DNA of 64,000 bases, from contig JAPYMA010001967.1 of the NCBI GenBank assembly GCA_035041965.1, positions 44,073 through 108,072 on the forward strand. The letters run 5' to 3'. Below are positions 24,127 to 34,900 of this stretch, in pieces. Numbering within the stretch: position 1 is the stretch's first letter; the number at the start of each line of letters is the position of its first letter. The notes under the pieces were generated by a model. It did not search any database, had not been told where the DNA came from, and worked only from the letters and a program-made list of their open reading frames with translations. This DNA comes from Anisakis pegreffii (taxonomy: Eukaryota > Nematoda > Chromadorea > Rhabditida > Anisakidae). The position numbers and the translations under genes were made by a program.

Positions 24127-25302
24127 TCAAAAGTCGTTCGAGTGTTTTCTTTGTTTTGAACTGATCCAGCAACAGAGCAGCATTGATAAGAACATGCCGA
24201 TTAACTGAAAATTACACGATGTGTTGTTACTAAGTGATTGTGTGATCAAGTAATTTGAAATGCGACACGTTCCAGAGAATAATTGCAATAAACAAAGAAA
24301 CGTATGCATTGTCAATATATGAGAAAAAAAGTTGAGATTACCCTTGAACGAATTAAGATATACACTCACCTGTAACGCTCCAATTATAACACATACTGCT
24401 ATAGCTATATCGAGATTAGTGTAAACTGCTTCATATAGTGCATCACTGCAGCCCTGAAAATTTGAATGAGAGATCTCAGAGAAACGAAGATAGTATGTAG
24501 TGTTAAACAATGCTTGAAAACTTTATATATGATCACAAAATTATTTTTAATAAACATATTGTCTTAATCAGATACAGATCCTTTCCATTGGATACATTCT
24601 CTTCTCCCTCACAATGATGGCAAAGTCTATATCTAGCTTGAATGCATCTCTGTCCCCCATCCCAATGCTCCCATGAATTGTTATTGTTGTCAAAACCAAC
24701 CTTCGTATGTAAGAAAGGTTCGTATGTCCATAATTCCAACTTATCGAAACTAACACCACAGTTGGTGGGGTAATCCCTGAGGCCATCTTCGTTACAGCAA
24801 GATCGTGGTACTTTTCCAATAGATGACGAGCCAATGCCTAGTTCGGTACGTCCTACTACGTCGTGACCCCATGATGAATGTAACCAGTCACGATATGATT
24901 TTACACCGCAGCATTCAAACTGAATATTTGATATTGTTGTTAACATGATGATCATTCTTATTCTTATTGATATCATTATTAATATTATTATTATTATTAC
25001 TGTTATTATTATTATTACAAATTGAGCGTTTACTTCGGTTTGAATGCGATCAAAGACATTAGCATATTGTTGATTGATAGCGTAATGTTCGTGAATAATT
25101 TCATACATTGATTTATCCATATATTTTTTGATGGCATCTTGGTGTGAATACGCTATTACTGCACATGCTAGTTCCAAACAGAAAACCATTATTAAGATTA
25201 TAAAAAACTGAAAATTTCATTCACTTTATACATTTATAGCGCAAAACTTTTTATTGGGCATTTTTACGTGCTGTTGTGTAGGTGCTCATTTATGTACGTT
25301 TG

Positions 25303-25387
<85 letters not shown>

Positions 25388-26238
25388 TTCTCATTTTTTA
25401 AGAATCTATGAAAAAATGAAAATAATACTAATTTTTGATTAGTAATAGAAATAATGCAAACAGAAGTAACGAAAATGGATCGTCACTGTTCAATGATATG
25501 AGTTGAAAGCAGGTGCTTAAGAATGTTTTTTGGTAATTTACGAGTTTAATGAGCGATCTGGATAGGTGTATTAAGAAAGACGAAATGATAAGAATAACCA
25601 ATGTGAGCATGCTCTGATTCAATCTCCATGCACCACAACATCCCAAGAATCCAATGATCGTCATCAAAGCACCGGCCGCAATCAGCAAATAACACGTAAT
25701 ATAAAAATTATTTGTATCGCCATGAAGCGCGATCAGTTCTGATACAGCTCCATCGAATCGAAGCCATAATCCCAGACCAAGTATGCCCAATCCAGCCAAC
25801 TTCAAAAAGCAAATACTTATTCATTCATAGCTGCTCTTTTCATTTTATATTCATGTAGTATATTCGAAATGAAATATTATCAGATAATAAGAGTAATGGA
25901 AGTATTAAACAATATTAGTGTTAATAATAATAATAGTGAATATAAGCAATAATAATGTAAGCATAATATTAATAAGAGCCTAGAGCATGATATGTATGTA
26001 TAGCTGCCTAAATGTTTATATGAAATTGATGTTATTCTCGATGTTATTTTCCACACATGTAATACAAAAGGAAACATATGTAAGCATAAAAACGTTTTTA
26101 AAAGGGAGTATTTGTAAATGAGTAACAAATAACTGAAATTGAAACAAAAAAAATTTGAGAAACTAACCCAAAAAATAGATTGAGAATGAAAACAATTGAA
26201 CGCAGTGTGGTAAGGCAGCCGCCGCCACCGTCAGCCAT
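24127..26238 (-). CDS. tetraspanin (four-TM, CCG motif)
   Basis: Tetraspanins organise membrane microdomains. Exons in coding order: 26238-26168, 25799-25599, 25207-25019, 24919-24701, 24453-24370, 24204-24127; about 280 aa. TM1 is split over exons 1 and 2 (SIVFILNLFF, then LAGLGILGLGLWLRFD). TM2 is in exon 2 (YLLIAAGALMTIIGFLGCCG). TM3 spans exons 2 and 3 (MLTL, then FFIILIMVFCLELACAVIAY). The large extracellular loop has FECCGVKSYRDW, VPRSCCNEDG, TNCG and GCSD, giving six Cys including the diagnostic CCG. TM4 ends with LIGMFLSMLLCCWI and a short cytoplasmic tail. All junctions are in phase except the first: exon 1 ends in phase 2 while exon 2 opens in phase 0. One extra T in the TTTTTT run at exon 1's end would restore NLFFW. 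The ATG at 26238 starts a normal short N-terminus. Confidence 0.85.
25304..25384. repeat. (AT)n microsatellite in tetraspanin intron
   Basis: About 40 uninterrupted TA units between tetraspanin exons 2 and 3. Confidence 0.95.
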
Positions 26239-27818
26239 TTGAATGTAAGTTGAGTTGAGTTGGGCCAAGCCTTGCGAAGCCTGTTTAGCGCCTTTCGCCT
26301 TCGTCTGCTCTTCTTAGTTTATACGAGGAGTACTTGCGATAAGCTTACTTATTTGTTTATTTGCTTGCCTTAAAGCTAGATTGTGGCTGTATGTATGGAT
26401 GGATGGTTTATTACGTAAGCACGCAAACAGCCAGCAGGCGTGGCCTGAAAAAGATTTTAATTAGCTCTAGGTTAACTCACTCTAAAATTCTTGAATATTG
26501 CCATTGATGTTATTATTATTGATATTATTATTATTGTTGTTATCATTATTATCATTGTTATTGTTATTATTATTACCATTATTTCTTGCTTATTGCTATT
26601 CATACTCTTCTTGCATACATCTATCTCCTTTGTGCTAGCGTGCTCACTTGGAATGCTGAATGACTGGATTAGAGTCAAGATACAGAATGATTGAATGCAT
26701 GGGTGGGTTGACGAGAGGGAGAGAAATAAGTATTTGATAAAGAGATAGGGGGTGGTGAAGCTTGAGACATCGATGAGAGATATGGCTAGATTGAGATCAG
26801 TAAAGCAGGGAGATACATACAGTGAGGGATGTGACCGGATTAAGCGGATATAGATTGAGAACTAGTGGTGGGTTTGAGCACGCATTTTGAAGTGAGCTAG
26901 GTAAGACGTGAAAGAATGAAAAAGCAGAACAAGAGTGAATCATTGGAGAATAAAGAAGTAATTGATGGATGGATGAGGATGAATGTAGAAAAATCGAACG
27001 GAATATGACATGATATCCAAGGAAACTGATCAAATGTTGATATTTTTGGTTGATATAGCGGCATATGGTTAACTATGCCTATATATTATTCCTAGCGAAG
27101 ATGTGTGAATGAGTATAGTGATATATGCAGATAGACATCAAGTTTCAGGTGGGGTTCAAACGAAAAACAAGTTTAGAACGAGACAGTCGCCATCTCGAAT
27201 GATTTGATTTGAAAGAATTCGTTGACTTGTTATGAAGTAAGTGATAGAGGGATACATTTGTGAGGGAAGTTCGAATGTGATTTGTTTGTTATTGCTGTGC
27301 TTGTTTTTGTTATGGATAAAAAAAGAGAATTCAAAGAGACATTTCAGATTAGTTTTTCTTCATTCACTACTCAATTGATACTATAATTTATGTGTACTAT
27401 ATGATATTATCATCAATTACATAAAATATTTTATAATGTTAAATAAATAGCAATTTATGCCAATCGGAAGTGAAGAAAATGCAAAGTAGTGAACGAATGA
27501 GTTATTTAGGAAAAGAGCAACTGCTCAATGCTGTTAAATAGATAGATAAGTAAGTTTTAAGCATTGTCAAGTAATATTGTAATAGATAGTAGTTGATTCA
27601 ATAGAAGTTATAATTTTTGGTACATGATGCATTGTATAGTGCACGAGGAGTTCTTCTTGCAGTAATTTTCTTTATCACTGTTTATATTTTGTTTTTGTAA
27701 CATGTCGTAGTCATTAGTTGTAAAGACATATCAAGTGAAGAGACAAAATTGAATACGTTTATCAGTGACTCTTTTGGAGACGTATTTGCATTAAACTCGT
27801 CTCCTCCAATCTGTCCTT

Positions 27819-27832
27819 CACCCACGTGGGTG
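27819..27832. promoter_or_regulatory. palindromic E-box (CACCCACGTGGGTG)
   Basis: A perfect 14-bp palindrome centred on CACGTG, the core bound by bHLH and bHLH-Zip factors. It lies in a locally GC-richer patch more than 1.5 kb upstream of the tetraspanin start. A functional role is inference. Confidence 0.3.
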
Positions 27833-28023
27833 CGCTTGACACAGCTGACTGGGTTGGTTTTGCATGCATCCTTTGGACCTGCTTACTTGAACATCACTTC
27901 ACAGAGGATTCATTGATGTGATTGCTTCTAGCAGTATCATTAATTGAACGTTCATACAACCGCATTGTTTTAGGCGATCCAATATCGTAAGTATTTCTTT
28001 AGAATGGTTATAACTAGGTTGTT

Positions 28024-28146
28024 GCGGGGAACGGGCAATTTCGGCGACCCCGTCTCTGACATTTCCCAAAGTGACCGCACTTTCGGGGTTCCCGACCGCA
28101 AACTTTGTCCCCGATTTTCTAAGTCCCCGAATCTTTTTCCCTGTCC
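28024..28146 (-). repeat. dispersed repeat copy 5
   Basis: Single unit with GACCCCGTCTCTGACATTT and ending in CCCCGATTTT. On the minus strand it encodes KFAVGNPESAVTLGNVRDGV, aligned with the peptides of copies 1, 3, 4 and 6. Confidence 0.65.
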
Positions 28147-28658
28147 GCAACCAACACTCACTTTATATCATATATGTAAGTATTTCAGTATATATTATAT
28201 GTTGTATTTATTGATTATTTACATTAGATTACTAACGAAGAATTTACTCAGCCTTCTTGCCTACTAATATAAACATTGGCAGACTCGCTAACTTTAAAAA
28301 GAGGCAATACGATGTGCAAGGGTGACACATACGTGCGAAATGATATGATGAGACAAAACGGACGAATCGCTCGTTTGTTAAGCTGCACTGAGTTCATGTC
28401 TAACTTTTGCCTTTTTGTGATATTTATACAACGCGGTGCATTTTTTTCCTGTAGATATTGATGTATATGATGATAGTAATAACAATAGCAACATTGAGTG
28501 TGTGTTTATTTGTATAGAATGACAGATAGAGGACAAGACAAGACAAATACGTGGAAACAGTACATGAAGTGATAGTGAAATAAACAAATTGTATGGGTTA
28601 TACATATATGTAGCGATGTGTAATATGCATTCATAGTTATTTTTGTTGTTGTTGATAG

Positions 28659-28836
28659 GGGAAATGATGGCTTTAATCTACAAACAACACCACGACAACA
28701 GGACCAAGCCAACGTTGGCAGACGACGAGCATTATTTGATGTTTGTTGTGGTCGAGGAGAGAAGAGGCTTTTGATGAGCGCCTCAAATCTATGTAGAACG
28801 AGAGACAGAAAGATGTTTCCAATTGGATGTATATGA
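28659..28836 (+). CDS. possible terminal exon, Cys-containing peptide with dibasic sites
   Basis: After a plausible acceptor (TTGTTGATAG) a frame of 58 codons runs to TGA, in a patch GC-richer than its surroundings. It encodes ANVGRRRALFDVCCGRGEKR followed by LLMSASNLCRTRDRKM. RRR and KR flank a CC-containing segment, which loosely recalls a processed prohormone or an insulin-like A chain, but the third Cys of that family is absent and spacing to the last Cys is longer. No upstream exon with a signal peptide or B chain was found. It could equally be chance. No function is claimed. Confidence 0.2.
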
Positions 28837-29103
28837 GCGACTAGGTTATAGTGATAAAAGCAGTAGTATAAATTAGTCAAATAGTAGGTATAATACGAAT
28901 GTATTCGTTTGATTGTCATATACAATTATTAAATGTGAATTTATTTACGGTATGTAATTAGTGGGTATTGTAACAGGCGACAAACAGCCACAAGCAAGTT
29001 CTATCGAATCACATTCTGTTCTGTGTCCTGTTTTATTCGATCGTGCTCACGCAAAAATATATTATAATCGGTACCTGATGGTTTCGATTGTATTTATTTT
29101 TTA

Positions 29104-29153
<50 letters not shown>

Positions 29154-30190
29154 GATCTTGTCACTTAATAATAGATGAGATTAAAATTTGGTTTGTTGAA
29201 CAGGAGAACAGTTGTTGAGTGGTCTGCAGCATGTATTTAGCGTTTGTACAACAATGGAATTTAACGTTTAGCTGAATTGAATTGTTCCTATTCGGATGGT
29301 TTGTGTTGTTTTGTTGAGTGAATTTATTGATAGTTGTGTTACGTACTGAAGGAATTAATTAAATAATTAGGATTTGATTTATCCTCTCCGTAAACATTGA
29401 TCGTTCTTGTTCGAATATAGCGCCGATCGTGCGACTTCTGAGTTGCAGTTAAAGTTCGATCTTGAACATTTGTTTCATCGTATCCTTTCAGTACACACCG
29501 TTTCCTCTACTCCCTATCACGTCTCGTTTCGATCTTACTATTATTATAGTCTTGTTTTCACCGTACTCTTTCATGGTCAAAAATAAACGCAACCGGATCG
29601 CAGAATGTAAATCAGTGTCGTTCTCGTCTCTCTGAAACGAATCTATAAAGCGAACAAAATAAATAAGCACTCACTCGCATACGAACGAATCAATCAACCG
29701 CAAGAAAGCGCACTTATCAATGAGATGCACTAGGCTGATTATTGTAAGCAGTTCTGAACTAGTTGTCTGACTGACTCATTGCTCTCTTCTTCTTTCCTCT
29801 GATTTCATCTCTGTCCTACGTTCATCCTCGTAAATCTTATCATTATTAATAAGCCAACACGAACAAACTGCCTAGCGCAACTAGCATTTGCAACTGGTAT
29901 TATATTAGGGCTGTTTTTGGTAATGCTAGTGTTGCTGGCGTTGTTTTAATAATAAGTGAATGAATAAATGAAGAATGCATCAACTCAGCTTTGGTGTGTG
30001 TAGTTTGTGTTAGTATTTGTTGTGAATAGCGGCAGCAGTAGCAGTAAAACAAGTAGCATACCCTAAAACAGCTAGCACGCAGCAGCCACAGGCAGGCAGG
30101 CAGTTAGTCAGACGAAGAACAAGAGCACAAACCGACCAACCAAACTAATAAACCAACAAACGAGTAGCCTAAGCCTACTAGAAGATTTAG
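28837..30190. other. intergenic region with (ATT)n tract
   Basis: AT-rich without supported exons; contains the simple repeat at 29105-29153. From about 30020 it becomes GC-richer and is rich in AGC/CAG-type words, possibly 5' UTR or an untranslated exon of the downstream gene. Confidence 0.4.
29105..29153. repeat. (ATT)n microsatellite
   Basis: About 16 uninterrupted ATT units. Confidence 0.95.
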
Positions 30191-30316
30191 GAGGAGGCTT
30201 ACGACGACAACGACGAGGAGGCAAGCCTGTCAAAGCTGCTGTCGACTGCAAGATTTCGCGAATCGATCCATCCGAGATACGATCAATCCGAATTAATTGA
30301 GCCAACCAGTCAGTGA
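30191..30316 (+). CDS. possible acidic terminal exon, unidentified
   Basis: Directly after a good acceptor (GAAGATTTAG) a 41-codon frame runs to TGA. It encodes EEAYDDNDEEASLSKLLSTA followed by RFRESIHPRYDQSELIEPTS. The composition is protein-like (acidic start, mixed helix-forming middle) and unlike the local AT-rich frames. There is no partner exon and no family was recognised, so this may be part of a 5' UTR. Confidence 0.2.
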   Translation, partial: EEAYDDNDEEASLSKLLSTARFRESIHPRYDQSELIEPTSQ

Positions 30317-31909
30317 TCAACCGCAGCAGAACTTTACTTTGATTGCTTGATTGATTGATTAGTGAGTGAGTTATTAGTTGCATATTTATTTCAGAATATC
30401 GTAATTTCTGAGGTCGCAGCCCAGAAAATTATACCATTTGGTCTAGAAACGACCCATGTGGAAAAAACTTGTGTGCAAGGTAGTTGTTGGTTTGACTTGT
30501 TTTGGCATTAGGTATCATATTGCGCGATTTTTTCCGCCCGATTCCCGAATTTCCGATGCTTCCCTCTTTAAAAAATGCCCTACATTCCAGAAATAATCTG
30601 TGCGAATTTTCACTTTAAAAAAGTTCATCTAACAGATCGCTGGCTCAGACTATTGTTTTGCTCAATGCATAGCGTAGATGGCGTGATGCTTCGATGTAAT
30701 TTTGTTCGATGAACGTTTACACAAATTGTTTCCAGTCGGCAGAACTCACCATTTTGGAGAGTAGAAACAAGAAATTTGTGAATAACGAAATTTCTCTATA
30801 ACTGCATATAAGACGAAAGAAGGTTTGACCCAGCGATCTGTCAAATCAACATTTCACGGTTTCTAGACGGTTTCTAGAAAGGTGGTTTCTAGACCAAAAA
30901 GTGCTTTTTTCCAGGCTGGAACTGCACTTTTCAGTGTTTCATTTTTTCTACTCAAAAATTTGTCATATTATCAATAATAACCATGATTATTTAAAAAAGT
31001 TGTTCGCAAAAGCAGTTAAATAAAGAGGAGAGTGTGTTCCGATTTGAAAAGATGGTAGATGAAGGGCTGGTATATGAAATGGTTTAGTCTGTTTGTATTT
31101 TGTGACGGATGTTTGATGAATTGAATAGTTTTAGTGAAAGCATGAAGCGAAAAAGATTCACTTAAGATGTATGAGAGGGAGTAAAGTGAGTAGAATTATT
31201 ATTTGATAGTTTTCATGGCTAGTTTGATTGCTAGTTGTTTGTTGTTTCGAAATGGTGTGGCTGCCTGTCGCGAATTGGAGGCAGAGGATAGATAGATATT
31301 TGAGGAGTGCGTTCAGTGCCGTTGTGTTACTGCAGGCTACAGCTGTTCCAATCAATCAATCCATTCATATTCCTTCTTTCATTTAATATTGATTTTGTAT
31401 TTCATTGGTGTGTTGTTAGGTGGAAGTTTTGAAATTTCAATCTTTCGGTTATGTTGATGGTTATTTTTGCTATTATAAAGAAAGAATCTTTACATTATTA
31501 GCAATGAGTATTGTTGTGATAACTCTTATTATTGTCATCACTTTCAGGTAAGTGAAATAGTAGAGCGTGCAGTGGAGATAAAATAAGTTCACTTTTATTG
31601 TTGGCGATTCAAACAACAACAACGAATCAACAAAATAATTATTCGACTCAAATTCATTCGAATACTAAACCGAGTAAATTCTATTTGCCATTCCATTCTA
31701 CGCTAACTGTTGCTAAACTCTTTCACTTATTGATTAGTAGTGTTTGTTACAGTGAATTTCTCTGTTATTTTGGTTACATATTTATTGCACCTATGTGATG
31801 TGCAATATAAACGCACACATAAATAAATATCTTCAGCGATTTTTCATCGAACTGGAAAAAGCAGTTGGAAAGGAAGCTCTATTTGTTCTAATAAATTAGA
31901 GTAAACACA
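30317..31909. other. intergenic region upstream of the UNC-115-like gene
   Basis: Contains the fold-back element at 30417-30927. Otherwise AT-rich. A CTTCAG at 31831-31836, 74 bp before the ATG, could be a trans-splice or 5' UTR acceptor for the downstream gene. Confidence 0.4.
30417..30927. mobile_element. MITE-like fold-back element
   Basis: Inverted pairs occur at several depths: GGTCTAGAAAC (30440-30450) with GTTTCTAGACC (30885-30895), and ACAGATCGCTGG (30632-30643) with CCAGCGATCTGT (30830-30841). Outer edges also match loosely (GCAGCCCAGAAAA against the complement of CCAGGCTGGAACTGC). The centre lies near 30700. No coding frame and no clear target-site duplication were seen. Confidence 0.5.
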
Positions 31910-34900
31910 ATGGGTAAGTTAGTCAGTACTTATCTTTATTATTATTGATACTGTATGTGTTTTTATGAAAATTCCTTCCGAATCGCTCATGTGAGTAATA
32001 AAATTTTGTGACGTCGGAGACCAGCTCAGCCTAGGTCATAATAAAATATCTCAATCCCGGTTACATCACTATCTTAATAAAGCCGTTTCTAAGTCTGCAA
32101 AACAACAGCATGAGGTAAATTGTGATATTTTCCACTCGTCTAAACCTTTTCAGAAGTATATGAGAGTAATTGAATGTGGCGGTATGAGCGAATCAAATAT
32201 TTGTAATCGTGAGTGCAAAAATGTAATTCCACGTAGCATATTTGCATGTGAACAATCAATAGGCATTCTTTGAATAGCAATTAAAAGCAAACACAACATG
32301 ATCGTGAACATTTGCAGGGAAAATCAATAAAATTATTAGAAATAATTATGAATTGTTCCACTCGAATGAATGTTCAAATAATCTTTTGAATGTTAGAGGA
32401 AGCATCTTTAATAAATGGTGATGATATACTTAGTACAGACCTTTTGTTAGCATTGTTGACTCTATATCTTCAATGTTTTATCTTTACTACTGGACATACG
32501 TAAGATTCTTCACACTTCCTCTAAAGCTTTCTAATGTTCGTAATTGACTGCAGCCTATATCGTGATTTATTTCGTTGCTTCGTTTATCGCAGCAATGTTT
32601 AGAAACCGCTTTAGGCAGGCAGCTTGTTGCAAGTTGGGCGATAATCAATCTCAATGCATCAGATTCTTCTGTTTCGACTTGAGGGTTCTGATGAGTTTCT
32701 CTATCTCATCAACAGTAGTCTTCGTGAAATTTTTACTAAGCTTTTTAATTGGCCCTTTTGCACATTGCTTCGATTATATTATTTCGTAGAAATAATTGAA
32801 AAGATAACTGACTTATTTCGATGGAGAAAACCCAGTTGGATCAGTTTTTTCTGTGCTTTTTGGGCTCTCCTGCAACTTACTGATGACAGTGAGCTCGTGA
32901 GTTGTGCGAACTGTTTCTTCATTGGCTTGCTCTCCGACTGGCTGATCTCATTTGGATTGAGAATGTTATGAATAATGTTAATATGGTTATGCAAAAGATG
33001 TTACAATAAGAAATTGTTGAATAAGGATGTGGAAGTGAAGTGATTAAAGTCTCCTTGTCGGTATACTTGCTATGAGCGATTCAGTTAATTCATGAATATA
33101 ATCATCCGTGAGAACGGTGACAGAGTTGTGTAATAGTTTCAAAATCTATTCACTACTGGAGCTAAAATAACCTGTAGTTATGCGTTCATAGTGAAAAAGC
33201 TCTGGTCGGGTCGCAGAGGCCAGCTTGTTCTCGGATGATATAAAAAAAGTTACGGTCATGCGAGAGTTGATCCAATCAAAAAATTTCTTTTGTATTCCTT
33301 GTATGCCTAATTTGATAGGTGAGCATTAAAGAGTGTTACTAGAGTGAGATTGATAGAATAGTATTGTGCAAATGACGCATTTCATTGAATGCGATTGATT
33401 TTTCGGTCTCATTTTTAATTTTATTCGTTTGCGTAGTATCACGATCACAATTTTAAACAACCTCGAGTTAGACAGCAAGCTCATGATCAGCTAGTAGGAA
33501 AGATAAGGGCTTCGATAGCTTGTGAACTCCGCAAAAAGGTTAGGCAATTTAAGTCTCAGGACTGTAAACAAAATTTCCTGCATAGCTGGGACATCCTTAT
33601 GGGAATGGATGGATGAATAAAGAAGGTGGTCTCTCATTATAGTAGTAGTAATAATGCTAATTCAGGTAAAAGGTGTTACGTTTGCAAAAAGAAGTGTACT
33701 GGAGATATCTTGAAAGCGGAAGGCGAAAAATTCATCCATATATCATGCTTTAAGTGTGCCAGTAAGTTATTATCTCAGCGACTGTTGATGTAATATATAA
33801 TCCTAAGAATGACTGACGCGTGTTGCAGAATGTTCGAGATCGTTAAGAGAAACAGGCTATTTTACGGGTGAATCAGGTGAGTTTTTGTGTGCCGAAGACT
33901 ATCGAGCCATAAGCGAGCAGCAGTCACAAATACAAGCGTTATCACCCAGTAAGGATGAGCAACCGCAGCAGCGAGAAGGCGAGCAGAAGGTATTGTCGTT
34001 GAATAATCAACAACAAAGCATCAACAACAATGAAGCTACATTCTCGATATCACCCGATGCACAAATCCAACAGCAACCCCTCGCTGATGCACCATCGTCG
34101 CCAACTAGTCCTCCTCGCTCACCGGGCTCACCAACCGGTATTTTTGATTATTATCATTTGTGATTGACATCAGCTGATGTTCATTGGCTGTTTCAGTGTG
34201 TGCAGCATGTGATCAGCCATTACAAAGTGGTCAAGTACTGCTGGCGTTGGGTGAGCAGTGGCATGTGTGGTGTTTCAAATGTAGTGAATGTGCAGCGGTG
34301 CTTCAAGGCGAGTATATGGCACACGAAGGCAAACCGTTGTGTATAAGAGATTATAACTTGAAGTATGGTGTGAAGTGTTATGAATGTGATAAGTTCATTG
34401 CTGGGAAGGTGTTGCAGGTTGGTTGTCGTATTTGTTTGCTTGTTCGTTTTGTTAATGATGATTATTTGTATTAAAGGCTGGAGGTTATAAATTTCATCCG
34501 ACGTGCGCGAGGTGTTCACGTTGTGGTGAGCATTTCGGAGACGGCGAAGAGATGTATATGCAGGGCGACGAAATTTGGCATCCTCGTTGTGAGCACTCAA
34601 GGACAACAGAGAATCTTGCTGTCAGTTCATTTGTCATTCATCGATTAAGTAATAGTTGTATATGCATCTTTTGGAGGTTATGTTCATTTTGTTATGAACA
34701 TGTAATATCCACATTCAAAAACAGAAGCAATGTAACTATAGACTAATAATTATACTAGTAAAAATGATAAGAATAAATTGTTTGTTATTTAGCCTTCGCC
34801 CGGTGGCAGAAGTTCGTCATTGCGAGCAAGGCGAGCTGCTGACGAGCCCAAATACCACACACATTTTGGTCAACATCTTACTTATATGTATTTATTGCCG

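Larger units (their letters stand above)
26239..28658. other. intergenic region upstream of tetraspanin
   Basis: Presumed tetraspanin promoter/5' UTR (about 26239-26350 is GC-richer), then AT-rich sequence with ATT-type simple repeats at about 26507-26582. A 14-bp palindromic E-box lies at 27819-27832 and a dispersed repeat copy at 28024-28146. No exon was supported. Confidence 0.45.

Noticed and set aside
24965..25017. ATT-rich stretch in the tetraspanin minus-strand frame
   Set aside because: It is intronic; the frame is open only because ATT/ATA codons lack stops.
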